26,733 bases of DNA from an uncultured archaeon (GTDB lineage Archaea; Thermoproteota; Nitrososphaeria; Nitrososphaerales; CALBXV01): contig CALBXV010000439.1 of NCBI GenBank assembly GCA_937890045.1, positions 1 to 26,733 of the forward strand, written 5' to 3'. This document shows, piece after piece, positions 18,041 through 24,421 of the stretch (the first letter of the stretch is position 1; each line of letters opens with the position of its first letter). The notes beneath the pieces are model-generated. The model was not told where the DNA came from, ran no database searches, and saw only the letters and a list, made by a program, of their open reading frames with translations. Both the position numbers and the translations under genes were made by a program.

Positions 18041-18828
18041 TATGCTTCCGCGATTATGGTAGGGGCGTTTGAGGCCATCTTCTTCATTTCAGGCCATATT
18101 GTTGACTCGAACTGATGAGTGGCTTCCTTTTCTCTATCCATTATGTGAGTCGAAACCCACGTTAGCATATTGAGAAGGTCCCAATATGTCTTTGGCTTGC
18201 TCTTGAGAGTGTAGTTTAAAGCTTCTTCCATATACTGTTCAGGTAGAAGTTCTAAGGCATTTGCTATATGACCTTGAAATACAGGAGTATCTACTAACTC
18301 TTGCATATCATTCTCAGCAATAACCTTACTTGCTTCTACAATTTGAGGTATAATCTCATCTAGCTTATCAAGGTTAGGGTTATATACAGAGTGTCTGTTA
18401 TTTATCTTGCCAAATATCTTACCTATCTTCATTCCATTAGCACATATTAGCCTGTAGGCACCTGCTATTACATTAACAGCTGTTGTACCATCATAACTAT
18501 TACCTATGTTTACAGTAGGATTAACGAAGTCACCTTCAGCTATCTCTACTTTATCAGGGAATGTGAATGTCCAGTTACTTCTTCTACCATTAGAGAAACT
18601 TCTGGCTTCAGTTAGTTTTGCCTTGTGAGTTTTCATTATTGGCATAACATGTTTCATTACTTCCTCGTTGGTGACAAGTCTATATTCACTTGACATACAA
18701 CTAAGAACCTCAGATGTGTCACACCTCACAATAAACTTATAATCAGTTGAGTTCTTTAGTCCCTCAACCTTAATTGAGTCTTCTACTACATCGAACATCG
18801 TTGGTCCGAACATTGTTATATCACTCAT
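18040..18828 (-). CDS. DUF932-like phage/plasmid protein, 262 aa
   Basis: The central part resembles DUF932, a family found on phages and plasmids: a NSYDG.TA block followed by VIAGAYRLICANGMKIG, similar to the NSHDG...AGAFRLVCSNGL pattern I associate with it. The biochemical role of the family is not established. Two ATG codons are adjacent. I use the second (18828), 6 bases from an AAGGAG, rather than the first at 18831, only 3 bases away. It overlaps the upstream gene and touches the methylase gene, so it is part of the replication cluster. Its length is in the usual range. Family call moderately confident, function unknown. Confidence 0.75.
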   Translation of the reverse strand: MSDITMFGPTMFDVVEDSIKVEGLKNSTDYKFIVRCDTSEVLSCMSSEYRLVTNEEVMKHVMPIMKTHKAKLTEARSFSNGRRSNWTFTFPDKVEIAEGDFVNPTVNIGNSYDGTTAVNVIAGAYRLICANGMKIGKIFGKINNRHSVYNPNLDKLDEIIPQIVEASKVIAENDMQELVDTPVFQGHIANALELLPEQYMEEALNYTLKSKPKTYWDLLNMLTWVSTHIMDREKEATHQFESTIWPEMKKMASNAPTIIAEA

Positions 18829-19261
18829 CATTCTCTCCTTTTTCTAGTTTTAATATTTCCTTTTCCCATTCGTCATATGTGGTAAGAACCTCTGCACCAG
18901 GTACTTTTCCGTGCATGAGTTCTTGATTATTAGTCATCTCCTCTCTATTTAATTTATGATTTAATATCATAGCCTGCAAGTAAGCAAACCCTTTACCCTG
19001 ATACATTCTATTCTCTATATAGTACTGGTCAATACACCATTCAACAACATCATCACTACAGTGTTCTATTGTGTTTAGGAATTTCTTAACACTACTATTA
19101 TCTACTTTACTTGAGGGAATTGTACTTTGTATCTTCCTCATTATTCTTGTAAGACCAACTCTTGTAGATTTTGATCTTTGTTGTAATAAGGTTGATATTT
19201 CTTTGTTTCTTTTTATATTATATTGGTGACCACATCTAGGGCATCTCTTACTCGCCACCAT
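18821..19261 (-). CDS. Zn-finger protein, candidate helicase loader, 146 aa
   Basis: The N-terminus has CPRCGHQY, a single CxxC pair. The C-terminal half has VVEWCIDQYYIENRMYQGKG, then FAYLQAMILNHKLNREEM, which resembles the aromatic helix block near the end of phage replisome-organiser and DnaD-like proteins. Lying two genes upstream of the DnaB-like helicase, it could be the loader, but this is inference. I start it at ATG 19261, five bases after AGGTGAG. A GTG at 19270 is also open. It overlaps the end of the 70-aa gene by 14 bases and the start of the DUF932-like gene by 8. Confidence 0.7.
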   Translation of the reverse strand: MVASKRCPRCGHQYNIKRNKEISTLLQQRSKSTRVGLTRIMRKIQSTIPSSKVDNSSVKKFLNTIEHCSDDVVEWCIDQYYIENRMYQGKGFAYLQAMILNHKLNREEMTNNQELMHGKVPGAEVLTTYDEWEKEILKLEKGENDE

Positions 19262-19460
19262 AAGACTCACCTATTTCAGATTCATCATATTTTTTTGAGT
19301 CTCCTTTCCATATACCATCGTCTATTAAACTATTTTTTGTTGCTAATAATTCATCAGCAGACCTTACTGGATGTAAAAAGCCAGATTCTTCTAAATATTC
19401 AATTAATTCATCTCTCCTGTTACAATCTACTAAATATGCTATCCATGACATCTTACTCAT
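19248..19460 (-). CDS. Hypothetical protein, 70 aa
   Basis: Starts after AAGGAGAG and overlaps the end of the upstream 86-aa gene by 8 bases. The product is acidic with a tryptophan near the N-terminus (MSKMSWIAYLVDCNRRDELI) and a Ser/Asp/Glu-rich C-terminal tail ending ESYGGE. No known family, membrane segment or metal site. Coding is supported by the ribosome site and by packing between neighbours. Confidence 0.7.
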   Translation of the reverse strand: MSKMSWIAYLVDCNRRDELIEYLEESGFLHPVRSADELLATKNSLIDDGIWKGDSKKYDESEIGESYGGE

Positions 19461-19713
19461 TTTTTCTCTCCTTAATTAATTTTTTTACAGATGTACCTCC
19501 CGCTATCCAAAGTTTTTCCCATCCATCCGCTGTTTCTATTAATACCTTAACGCCATAATCATTTTTATCTATAATCAATCCTTTTCTATTATTTTCTGTT
19601 ATGAATCCACTATTCACAGGAAGCGCAGTAAGAGCCTGATACCCCCTGGGAAATTTGTGAATCCAAGGCTTCCGCTTCTTCTTTTTTAAGGTCAAACCTT
19701 GTTTTGCTTTCAT
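19453..19713 (-). CDS. Hypothetical basic protein, 86 aa, overlapping its upstream neighbour
   Basis: The N-terminal 25 residues are very basic (KKKKRKPWIHKF), followed by a beta-rich segment (GLIIDKNDYGVKVLIETADG, then WEKLWIAGG) that could be a small barrel, perhaps nucleic-acid binding. GGAGAG lies about 9 bases before ATG 19713, supporting this start. That start lies inside the preceding gene, so 104 bases (19610-19713) are read in two frames, which is unusually long for this genome. No family recognised. Confidence 0.65.
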   Translation of the reverse strand: MKAKQGLTLKKKKRKPWIHKFPRGYQALTALPVNSGFITENNRKGLIIDKNDYGVKVLIETADGWEKLWIAGGTSVKKLIKERKNE

Positions 19714-19957
19714 TTTTTAACTCTCCGTTCTTTGTAGCCTTATATTTTTCATATTCTTTTTCATAGTCCTGTCGCATACTTCTAAAGTTCTCAACAAGAT
19801 CATTAGCTATATCTAATTCTTTTTGTAGTATTTTTGCTTTACCGTTGTGTTTGTCCAGTTCTTTTGCTACTTCTGATATTCTTGCGGCAAGGGCTGACTC
19901 AAGACCTTTATATTCATCCATCTTTATTCGTACTGTTATTGAACCTTGATTGTCCAT
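19610..19957 (-). CDS. Hypothetical coiled-coil protein, about 115 aa
   Basis: I place the start at ATG 19957, 6 bases after GGAG. An ATG at 19975 is also in frame but would use the hairpin below as leader. The protein is a long charged helix: ALAARISEVAKELDKHNGKA, KILQKELDIANDLVENF, then Lys/Glu-rich repeats, with heptad-like hydrophobics. It ends in GSYCASCE with a CxxC. The last 104 bases overlap the next gene in another frame. It follows the structured gap 19976-20119. Function unknown. A scaffold or partner-binding role would fit a coiled coil, but nothing specific supports one. Confidence 0.65.
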   Translation of the reverse strand: MDNQGSITVRIKMDEYKGLESALAARISEVAKELDKHNGKAKILQKELDIANDLVENFRSMRQDYEKEYEKYKATKNGELKNESKTRFDLKKEEAEALDSQISQGVSGSYCASCE

Positions 19958-19974
19958 TTTATTCTCCAGATACA

Positions 19975-20008
19975 TATAGGCACCCTAGTCAATACTAAAG
20001 CGCCTATA
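19975..20008 (-). promoter_or_regulatory. 14-pair RNA hairpin in the 5' leader
   Basis: On the minus strand TATAGGC-G-CTTTAG, loop TATTGA, CTAGGG-T-GCCTATA folds into 14 consecutive pairs, three of them G-U. On the plus strand those three become A-C mismatches, so the structure is favoured only in minus-strand RNA. It ends 7 bases before the GGAG of the 115-aa gene. It could control ribosome access, protect or process the mRNA (RNase III style), or be a polymerase recognition hairpin. Pairing is directly visible; the function is not. Confidence 0.6.
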
Positions 20009-20017
20009 CTAAGTTAA

Positions 20018-20073
20018 TAGGAGGCCCGGCGAGAGGGAGATAAGGAGAGACTTGGAAGGAGCCAAGCCCCCTA
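20018..20073 (-). other. Structured intergenic element A
   Basis: In the gap 19976-20119. The minus-strand TAGGGGGC (20073-20066) pairs with GCCTCCTA (20025-20018) over eight positions with one G-U, enclosing a hairpin CTTGG-ctcctt-CCAAG and a pyrimidine-rich tract. The closing-stem ends TAGG and CCTA are shared with elements B and C. A separate 14-pair hairpin lies between it and the next gene. No convincing sigma-70 promoter was seen in the gap. It is not a tRNA (no T-loop sequence). Confidence 0.4.
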
Positions 20074-20119
20074 AGTATTATGTCTCTTGTAGTCCTTGTA
20101 CCCATCTCAAATTAATACC

Positions 20120-20635
20120 TCACTTAATATCCATCAAGCGATTTATAGCCTCCCTGGCTTTAACTCCCTCATCATACATAATCGCCGGTCTATCATGCTC
20201 GACACCACATTCATAGTTTGAACGCCGGGCATACCATGTTAATGCTGTTATTACAATGTTGTGTTTCTTACGTTCTATGGCGAGGTCTTTACATAACACT
20301 TCTACTGGAGAAGGCCCAAATTTCTTTGTCTTTTTAATATCCTTCATAGCTTTACCTGCCACATTTATAAATGGTCCATCTTCATCTACATCCACATCAA
20401 ATACTTTATCACCTTCATCTTTATCAAAGAAAGTAACCTTTGATTTACGATTAAGATTCCTCGCTTTCTTTTGCAATCTCTTATCCTTCTTTCTTTCTAA
20501 GTCGAGCGAACAATTACCATGATACCACTTATCATTATACACCCTTATTTTGTCGCCCTGTTTTATTGGGACATCACAGCTGGGTCTAGGACATGTAGTA
20601 TCATACTTAGCATATAGTTCAGTTGGTCGATTCAT
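20120..20635 (-). CDS. Zinc-finger hypothetical protein, 171 aa
   Basis: The N-terminal 45 residues contain TTCPRPSCDVPIKQGDKIRV followed by DKWYHGNC: a C-x4-C...H-x2-C set reminiscent of PARP/LIM-type zinc fingers that bind DNA ends or proteins. A highly basic stretch (LERKKDKRLQKKARNLNRKS) and an acidic patch (FDVDVDEDGP) follow, then a helical C-terminal half without a known motif. GGAG lies 6 bases before the ATG. The 94-base gap upstream holds structured element B. A nucleic-acid-binding role is plausible from the finger and basic stretch, but the family is not recognised. Confidence 0.75.
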   Translation of the reverse strand: MNRPTELYAKYDTTCPRPSCDVPIKQGDKIRVYNDKWYHGNCSLDLERKKDKRLQKKARNLNRKSKVTFFDKDEGDKVFDVDVDEDGPFINVAGKAMKDIKKTKKFGPSPVEVLCKDLAIERKKHNIVITALTWYARRSNYECGVEHDRPAIMYDEGVKAREAINRLMDIK

Positions 20636-20656
20636 GTTATCTCCTTTTAAAATTTA

Positions 20657-20724
20657 TAGGCTGGAGCCATAGCATAGGACGCTAGCTTTATTACAGCAAT
20701 AACCTACTGGCAATGCCCAGCCTA
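20657..20724 (-). other. Structured intergenic element B
   Basis: Fills most of the 94-base gap between the 171-aa gene and the SSB-like gene. An 8-bp perfect stem TAGGCTGG/CCAGCCTA closes a 68-base unit. Inside, on the minus strand, are TTATT-gctgt-AATAA (5 bp), TAGC-gtcctat-GCTA extended by AGC/GCT, and GGC-att-GCC. The outline is cloverleaf-like but lacks tRNA invariant bases (no GTTCRA arm, no 7-base anticodon loop). It ends 13 bases before the GGAG of the next gene. Pairings are visible; function unknown. Confidence 0.45.
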
Positions 20725-20729
20725 ATGTA

Positions 20730-21362
20730 CTAAAACGGTACGTCAGCGTTAGGATCAACTTCCTCTGGACTTAGGCGTGAACCTTCAGTCCATGGAAATA
20801 CCCTGTTAGCTTTCCACGCACCTCTTTTCTCATTTGTCTTCTTATCAACCCACTCTTCTCGTTTAATGCGAACATAGCAGGGAAGACCAATGACATCATC
20901 TTCTTCAACAAGCATAAGCTTCTGGACTTTCTTTCCATCCACTTCTACTTCTTCTGTTGCGATGCCTAGCGCTTTAAGGAACTCAAAATAGAACCTATTC
21001 TTAGAAGAGCTACCTCCTCCTTGAAATAGGAATACTCCATTCCCATAAAAACGCTTATCTACCATATGGCTACATCCAGTTGTTAATTGTTCACCACTAC
21101 CATTCTTGAGTGGTATGCGGTCACCATTAACATCTGTTTTATATGTCCAACCTTCCATATCCCACATCTTTTGTATTTGATGTTTAGCTTCATCAGCTAC
21201 AACATATTGTAGGTTTACGACAGTGGCTGGACCAGCCTTGGTATTTACTTCTCTAGTGGAATATCCACAAACATGTGCTGGATATGATCCTGGTTCTATT
21301 GGGACTCTGCTTCCAGTGCCCCCACTAGAGGATGGATCATAAGTAGCATCTATCTCTTTCAT
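20730..21362 (-). CDS. Single-stranded DNA-binding-like protein, 210 aa
   Basis: The protein is beta-rich with many aromatic and basic residues (YPAHVCGYSTREV, RFYFEFLKAL, LPCYVRIKREEW) and ends in an acidic tail, LSPEEVDPNADVPF. This copies the acidic ...DIPF tip by which bacterial SSB recruits replication and repair enzymes. Many phage SSB-like proteins share a similar start (IEPGSYPAHV) and length. It lies in the same cluster as the Rad52-like gene, as expected of a recombination/replication SSB. It overlaps the upstream 90-aa gene as ATGA. No OB-fold signature can be proven by eye, so the fold is inferred. Confidence 0.7.
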   Translation of the reverse strand: MKEIDATYDPSSSGGTGSRVPIEPGSYPAHVCGYSTREVNTKAGPATVVNLQYVVADEAKHQIQKMWDMEGWTYKTDVNGDRIPLKNGSGEQLTTGCSHMVDKRFYGNGVFLFQGGGSSSKNRFYFEFLKALGIATEEVEVDGKKVQKLMLVEEDDVIGLPCYVRIKREEWVDKKTNEKRGAWKANRVFPWTEGSRLSPEEVDPNADVPF

Positions 21363-21631
21363 TTACCGCTCCTTGTTGTTGAATACTCAGTAATGAGCTT
21401 TCTTATTTTGTCTTTTAGTTCAACCATTTTACTAGAAGGATTGTCACCGTTAATTCCTTGAAAATAGAATTGTGGTGATACCCATCCATTGTTCTTGGTC
21501 TTCATGTAAGGTTTACTACCTCTTTTTCTGGAGCTTGCAAGGCCCTTTTCTTTAAGAGATTTAACCGTGCTGTTGTTAAGAACGCCTTCTTTCTGAAGTT
21601 TCTCAACATCATCCGTTGTGAGTTTAGCCAT
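21359..21631 (-). CDS. Hypothetical protein, 90 aa
   Basis: Coupled to the SSB-like gene by an ATGA overlap (21359-21362). The N-terminal third resembles a short helical repeat (LTTDDVEKLQKEGVLNNSTV, then KSLKEKG), perhaps a small helix-turn-helix or helical hairpin. The middle is basic (SSRKRGSKPYMKTKNNGW), and the C-terminus is another helix. It could be a DNA-binding accessory of the SSB or annealing protein, but no family is recognised. Confidence 0.7.
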   Translation of the reverse strand: MAKLTTDDVEKLQKEGVLNNSTVKSLKEKGLASSRKRGSKPYMKTKNNGWVSPQFYFQGINGDNPSSKMVELKDKIRKLITEYSTTRSGK

Positions 21632-21649
21632 AATATGACTCCTTTTGTG

Positions 21650-21997
21650 TTATTTCCAAGACCCAGATGCTCTAGCCTGTTCATAGGTAACTTCATTAAC
21701 AGAAGATTCTTCTTCCACAGTATATGTGTGAAAGCTAGGATTAACTGTTAACTGTTTGTTATCCTCAGTGCTAAATAGCATCATAGGCTTACCGTTTAAC
21801 TGTTTGTATCCAACGAAAGTTATCCTTTGAAACTCTCTACCATCATTGGTGCCAACCGTGTAATTATTGCCTGGTAGTAGCAATCCTTCGTCATAACTTG
21901 TGCTTACTTCTTTCATTCCTTTATACTCCCAAAATTCATTTGCTGTTAAGTGTTCCACAGGGTTTAACTCCTCACATTTCTGATCTTCCTGATTCAT
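21650..21997 (-). CDS. Hypothetical acidic protein, 115 aa
   Basis: The start is taken as ATG 21997. A TTG three bases earlier is also open, and GGAG lies about 11 bases upstream. It overlaps the end of the Rad52-like gene by 26 bases. The sequence is acidic with a beta-rich middle (NNYTVGTNDGREFQRITFVG, YKQLNGKPMMLFSTEDN) and ends ARASGSWK. No motif recognised. The operon position between annealer and SSB suggests a recombination or replication accessory. Confidence 0.65.
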   Translation of the reverse strand: MNQEDQKCEELNPVEHLTANEFWEYKGMKEVSTSYDEGLLLPGNNYTVGTNDGREFQRITFVGYKQLNGKPMMLFSTEDNKQLTVNPSFHTYTVEEESSVNEVTYEQARASGSWK

Positions 21998-22613
21998 CAA
22001 TTGCTAATCTCCTTAGTTTATTAATAGATGCATCATAGTTCCATTGTCCTATTTCCATACTCTGTATCTTTTGTTTTACTACATCCATTCTATCTGCGTC
22101 TTGAGATATTGCAACCAACTCTTCTATTTGCTCATCAGTAAGAGTTTGGTCATCCACTATGTTTCTATATACATCATCAGCAATATTGAGATACATATTA
22201 AAGGCTTTCTTGATACAGTCTGTATTAGCAGCCTTTATATCATTACCAATGTCTACAAATTCAGTAGAACCTTGTTTTCTCTGTATCCTATGGGCCGCTA
22301 CAGCATCACCTTCTCTCCAAATACCTTCATCAAACCACTTTAGTCTACCATGCACCTCATAGAACACATCTCCAATAGGTGCTGATCTAAGTATAGTCCA
22401 ACTCCAACCTGGATATTCTTTATCAGCTACATCTCTCATGTAACTATATTCTACATAGTCAAGACCCATCTTCTGTTTAACATACAAAGGAGGAGTACTA
22501 GACTTGCTTACCTTCTTATGTTTATCAGTTATTTTCTTTTGTATAACCTTAGCAGCGTCAAGATTTATCTCGACACCAGCACCAGTGCTTACAACTATAT
22601 CACTTTGTTTCAT
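21972..22613 (-). CDS. Rad52-like single-strand annealing protein, 213 aa
   Basis: Residues about 45-150 follow the layout of the Rad52/Sak annealing proteins: an aromatic entry (VEYSYMRDVADKEYPGWSW), a beta hairpin (FYEVHGRLKWFDEGIW), then GDAVAAH, and the helix NDIKAANTDCIKKAFNMY comparable to the KxAxTDALKRAxxxFG helix of Rad52. Such proteins anneal complementary strands during phage recombination. A Cas4/AddB-like nuclease upstream and an SSB-like protein downstream complete the usual nuclease-annealer-SSB set. Length is normal for phage annealers. Family call by pattern, not alignment. Confidence 0.75.
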   Translation of the reverse strand: MKQSDIVVSTGAGVEINLDAAKVIQKKITDKHKKVSKSSTPPLYVKQKMGLDYVEYSYMRDVADKEYPGWSWTILRSAPIGDVFYEVHGRLKWFDEGIWREGDAVAAHRIQRKQGSTEFVDIGNDIKAANTDCIKKAFNMYLNIADDVYRNIVDDQTLTDEQIEELVAISQDADRMDVVKQKIQSMEIGQWNYDASINKLRRLAIDESGRSEM

Positions 22614-22650
22614 TTAAGTCCCCTTTTGTCTTATTTTATCTGTCATATGT

Positions 22651-23016
22651 CTAAATGTCCACACGTACTCTATACGCACCTCCTTTAGCTACTTGAAACC
22701 TGTTGCTATTCGATCCTTCTATGGCGTGGCAACACGCACACAGCAATATGCATTTTTTCAGTTCATTAATCAACTGTTCCCATCTTAACAGAAGTCCGTT
22801 TGCATTAAGCTCAAACTTCTTGTCTCGAAGGTGATGGAACTGAAGCCCGGCTAAGTGCTTGTCCCAACCACAGCGTTGGCATTTTCCACCAAGATAGTCA
22901 ACACATTCTCTTTTCCTTGCCCACCGCCTTTTGGAGACTTGGCAAGAGGGACATTGTGTTGAGTTTGGTCTTCGCTTATCTGTGAACGTCTTTTCACAAT
23001 ACTTACACTTACTCAT
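22651..23016 (-). CDS. HNH endonuclease with N-terminal zinc ribbon, 121 aa
   Basis: The start is ATG 23016, preceded by AAGGAGG. An upstream GTG at 23052 is less likely. The N-terminus carries CKYC...CPSC, and a second pair CQRC begins the HNH module: LQFHHLRDKKFELN contributes the His pair, and ELKKCILLCACCHAIEG the final Asn/His-type helix with its own Cys pair. It cuts or nicks DNA, and may be a free-standing homing nuclease or serve packaging or recombination. There is no intron or split gene nearby. It follows the 65-aa gene by 10 bases. Confidence 0.85.
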   Translation of the reverse strand: MSKCKYCEKTFTDKRRPNSTQCPSCQVSKRRWARKRECVDYLGGKCQRCGWDKHLAGLQFHHLRDKKFELNANGLLLRWEQLINELKKCILLCACCHAIEGSNSNRFQVAKGGAYRVRVDI

Positions 23017-23026
23017 TTCTACCTCC

Positions 23027-23224
23027 TTATTTAACAGCTCGACTCTTTTCACGTTGTCTCTCCCAATGTCTTTTCATAATTAGCCTTGATTTGTCTGTTA
23101 AGTGGCTATCCTTAAAATATATTCTCATATTATTTGTAAGCTGGAAACCACTTATTCCACTATATTTGTTAATAGGCATCATTATCATTGAATGATATGT
23201 ATCTATCCATGCATTTATATTCAT
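23027..23224 (-). CDS. Hypothetical basic protein, 65 aa
   Basis: Three bases separate its start from the stop of the PD-(D/E)XK nuclease gene, and its stop lies just before the HNH gene's Shine-Dalgarno. The product is basic at the C-terminus (RLIMKRHWERQREKSRAVK) with an Ile/Met-rich N-terminal third. No family or membrane segment recognised. Packing between two nuclease genes supports coding status, with function unknown. Confidence 0.6.
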   Translation of the reverse strand: MNINAWIDTYHSMIMMPINKYSGISGFQLTNNMRIYFKDSHLTDKSRLIMKRHWERQREKSRAVK

Positions 23225-23227
23225 GTA

Positions 23228-23971
23228 CTACCCCTTGCCAAATGGCGTATCACATATATTAGAAAACTCACAGTATCTACATTCCCACTCATACACTGGA
23301 ACATTTGGTTCTGCACCTGCTACAAGGACATCGACCTCGAAATGTTTTATTTCTTCTATTACCTCACTAAGTTCAGCCCAATATTCTAAAGCTATAGCAA
23401 TATATTTTTGGTGAACTGTTTGAGACTTTATACTACCATCATCTTTCTTATACCATAATATGGACATGTCTACATGTGCCAGTTTATGTTTATCTGCAAG
23501 ACCAAGAGCATATGTACCTATCTGTGTTTCATAGTTCTTACTCGGATTAGGGTCTCTATTTTTCTTAAGACCAAACATCTTTCTCCACTTAAAACTATGA
23601 ACAGTTTTTATATCTACTATTGTGCCATTCTTAGGTGGGTTATCAGGTCCATCACCATCCATTGTACATATATCAATATGACCTACTACTTTAAAGTCAG
23701 GTATTTCCACCCTATACTCAGTATAATATTGTGAGCCTTCTAAGGCTTCAGCAATATCATTATGTACAATAGTACCGAGTCTAAAATTCCTAGCTACTCT
23801 TTGATCGATTTCTTCTCCTATATAATTTCTCATTTTATACGCTTGCTTCTTAAAGCATTGACCCGCGCTGCTAGCTCTAAACCAGCCATCGTATTTTATA
23901 TACGCCCCTTTTCTAAGGTCAGATTCGTGCTGTATATACTTATGATACAGGTCAGCAATATCTATTTTCAT
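23228..23971 (-). CDS. PD-(D/E)XK nuclease with Cas4/AddB-type iron-sulfur motif, 247 aa
   Basis: A RecB-family nuclease. The core is in order: H70 (TIVHNDIAEAL), the first metal ligand in GHID (D100), VDIK (D120, K122), and QIGTY (Q150) in the following helix. C39 near the N-terminus together with C231, C234 and C240 (CRYCEFSNIC) matches the one-plus-three cysteine pattern that holds a 4Fe-4S cluster in AddB and Cas4 nucleases. It probably resects DNA ends to feed the Rad52-like annealer. There are no cas1/cas2 genes or repeats nearby, so a CRISPR role is unlikely. AAGGAG precedes the start directly after a small hairpin. Confidence 0.88.
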   Translation of the reverse strand: MKIDIADLYHKYIQHESDLRKGAYIKYDGWFRASSAGQCFKKQAYKMRNYIGEEIDQRVARNFRLGTIVHNDIAEALEGSQYYTEYRVEIPDFKVVGHIDICTMDGDGPDNPPKNGTIVDIKTVHSFKWRKMFGLKKNRDPNPSKNYETQIGTYALGLADKHKLAHVDMSILWYKKDDGSIKSQTVHQKYIAIALEYWAELSEVIEEIKHFEVDVLVAGAEPNVPVYEWECRYCEFSNICDTPFGKG

Positions 23972-23987
23972 ACTAATTTCTCTCCTT

Positions 23988-24004
23988 AATTAGCGTCTCT
24001 AATT
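23988..24004 (-). promoter_or_regulatory. Small hairpin abutting the Shine-Dalgarno
   Basis: AATTAG-agacg-CTAATT, a perfect 6-bp stem with a 5-base loop on the minus strand, is followed immediately by AAGGAG of the PD-(D/E)XK nuclease gene. Another short inverted repeat (TTAAC/GTTAA) lies a little further upstream. It could modulate ribosome binding. The AT-rich composition makes chance pairing possible. Confidence 0.35.
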
Positions 24005-24051
24005 TAACAAATATAGACTAGTTAACAAATAATAAACGGAGCGCCCCAATA

Positions 24052-24135
24052 TTAGGAAGTGTGTACCTATGCCAGCCAGTGGGTACTAAAGATACAGCTT
24101 TGTGCTGACTGCACCTGCTTATCACCACTTCCTAA
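24052..24135 (-). other. Structured intergenic element C
   Basis: The 201-base gap 23972-24172 holds the strongest of the four folds: a perfect 10-bp stem TTAGGAAGTG/CACTTCCTAA closing 84 bases. Inside, on the minus strand, are GTGC-agtca-GCAC and GTACC...GGTAC, with an alternative CAGC-acaaa-GCTG. A poor promoter-like TATTAT follows on the 3' side, without a convincing -35 box. There is no tRNA signature. It could be an independent small RNA, a leader element or a polymerase signal for the downstream nuclease-annealer genes. Confidence 0.5.
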
Positions 24136-24172
24136 AGACAGAAAAGGCTTTACAACCCTAACTCACTTAGTT

Positions 24173-24421
24173 TTATTCTGCCTTAACGATTTTATTCTGC
24201 CTTTGCAATTCATGTTCAATAATATCAACCTCTTGTTGCAATAATTGAACAACTCTTTGTCTGTTCCATCCAAAACCATATATGTTATGTTTATTCTGTC
24301 TGTATTTCTCTTCCCTGATACGTCTTAGAAGATAGCTTCTAATAGAGCCCCATTCATCTTTATCCTGGTACATAGTATCATACCATTTACCGCAACCTTC
24401 TTCTTTACATTTTTTTAACAT
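24173..24421 (-). CDS. Hypothetical Cys-pair helical protein, 82 aa
   Basis: Begins MLKKCKEEGCGKWYDTMYQD, a C-x4-C near the N-terminus that could be half of a metal site, then a charged helical region (SYLLRRIREEKYRQN) and a second helix (VVQLLQQEVDIIEHELQRQN) with coiled-coil spacing. It overlaps the upstream DnaJ-zinc-motif gene by 7 bases, so the two are probably co-translated. No family recognised. It is the last gene before the large structured gap. Confidence 0.7.
   Translation of the reverse strand: MLKKCKEEGCGKWYDTMYQDKDEWGSIRSYLLRRIREEKYRQNKHNIYGFGWNRQRVVQLLQQEVDIIEHELQRQNKIVKAE

Noticed and set aside
19957..20119. Sigma-70 promoter in gap A (TTGACT and TATAAT-like words on the minus strand)
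   Set aside because: The boxes occur at wrong spacings (8 or 22 bases), and TTGACT lies within the long hairpin.
23228..23971. Cas4 as part of a CRISPR-Cas locus
   Set aside because: There is no repeat array, Cas1 or Cas2 nearby. The same cysteine pattern is found in AddB-type and phage recombination nucleases, and an annealer lies next door.
24052..24135. Hammerhead or other self-cleaving ribozyme
   Set aside because: The conserved CUGAUGA and GAAA cores are absent. A twister-like core was also sought in element A and did not match.
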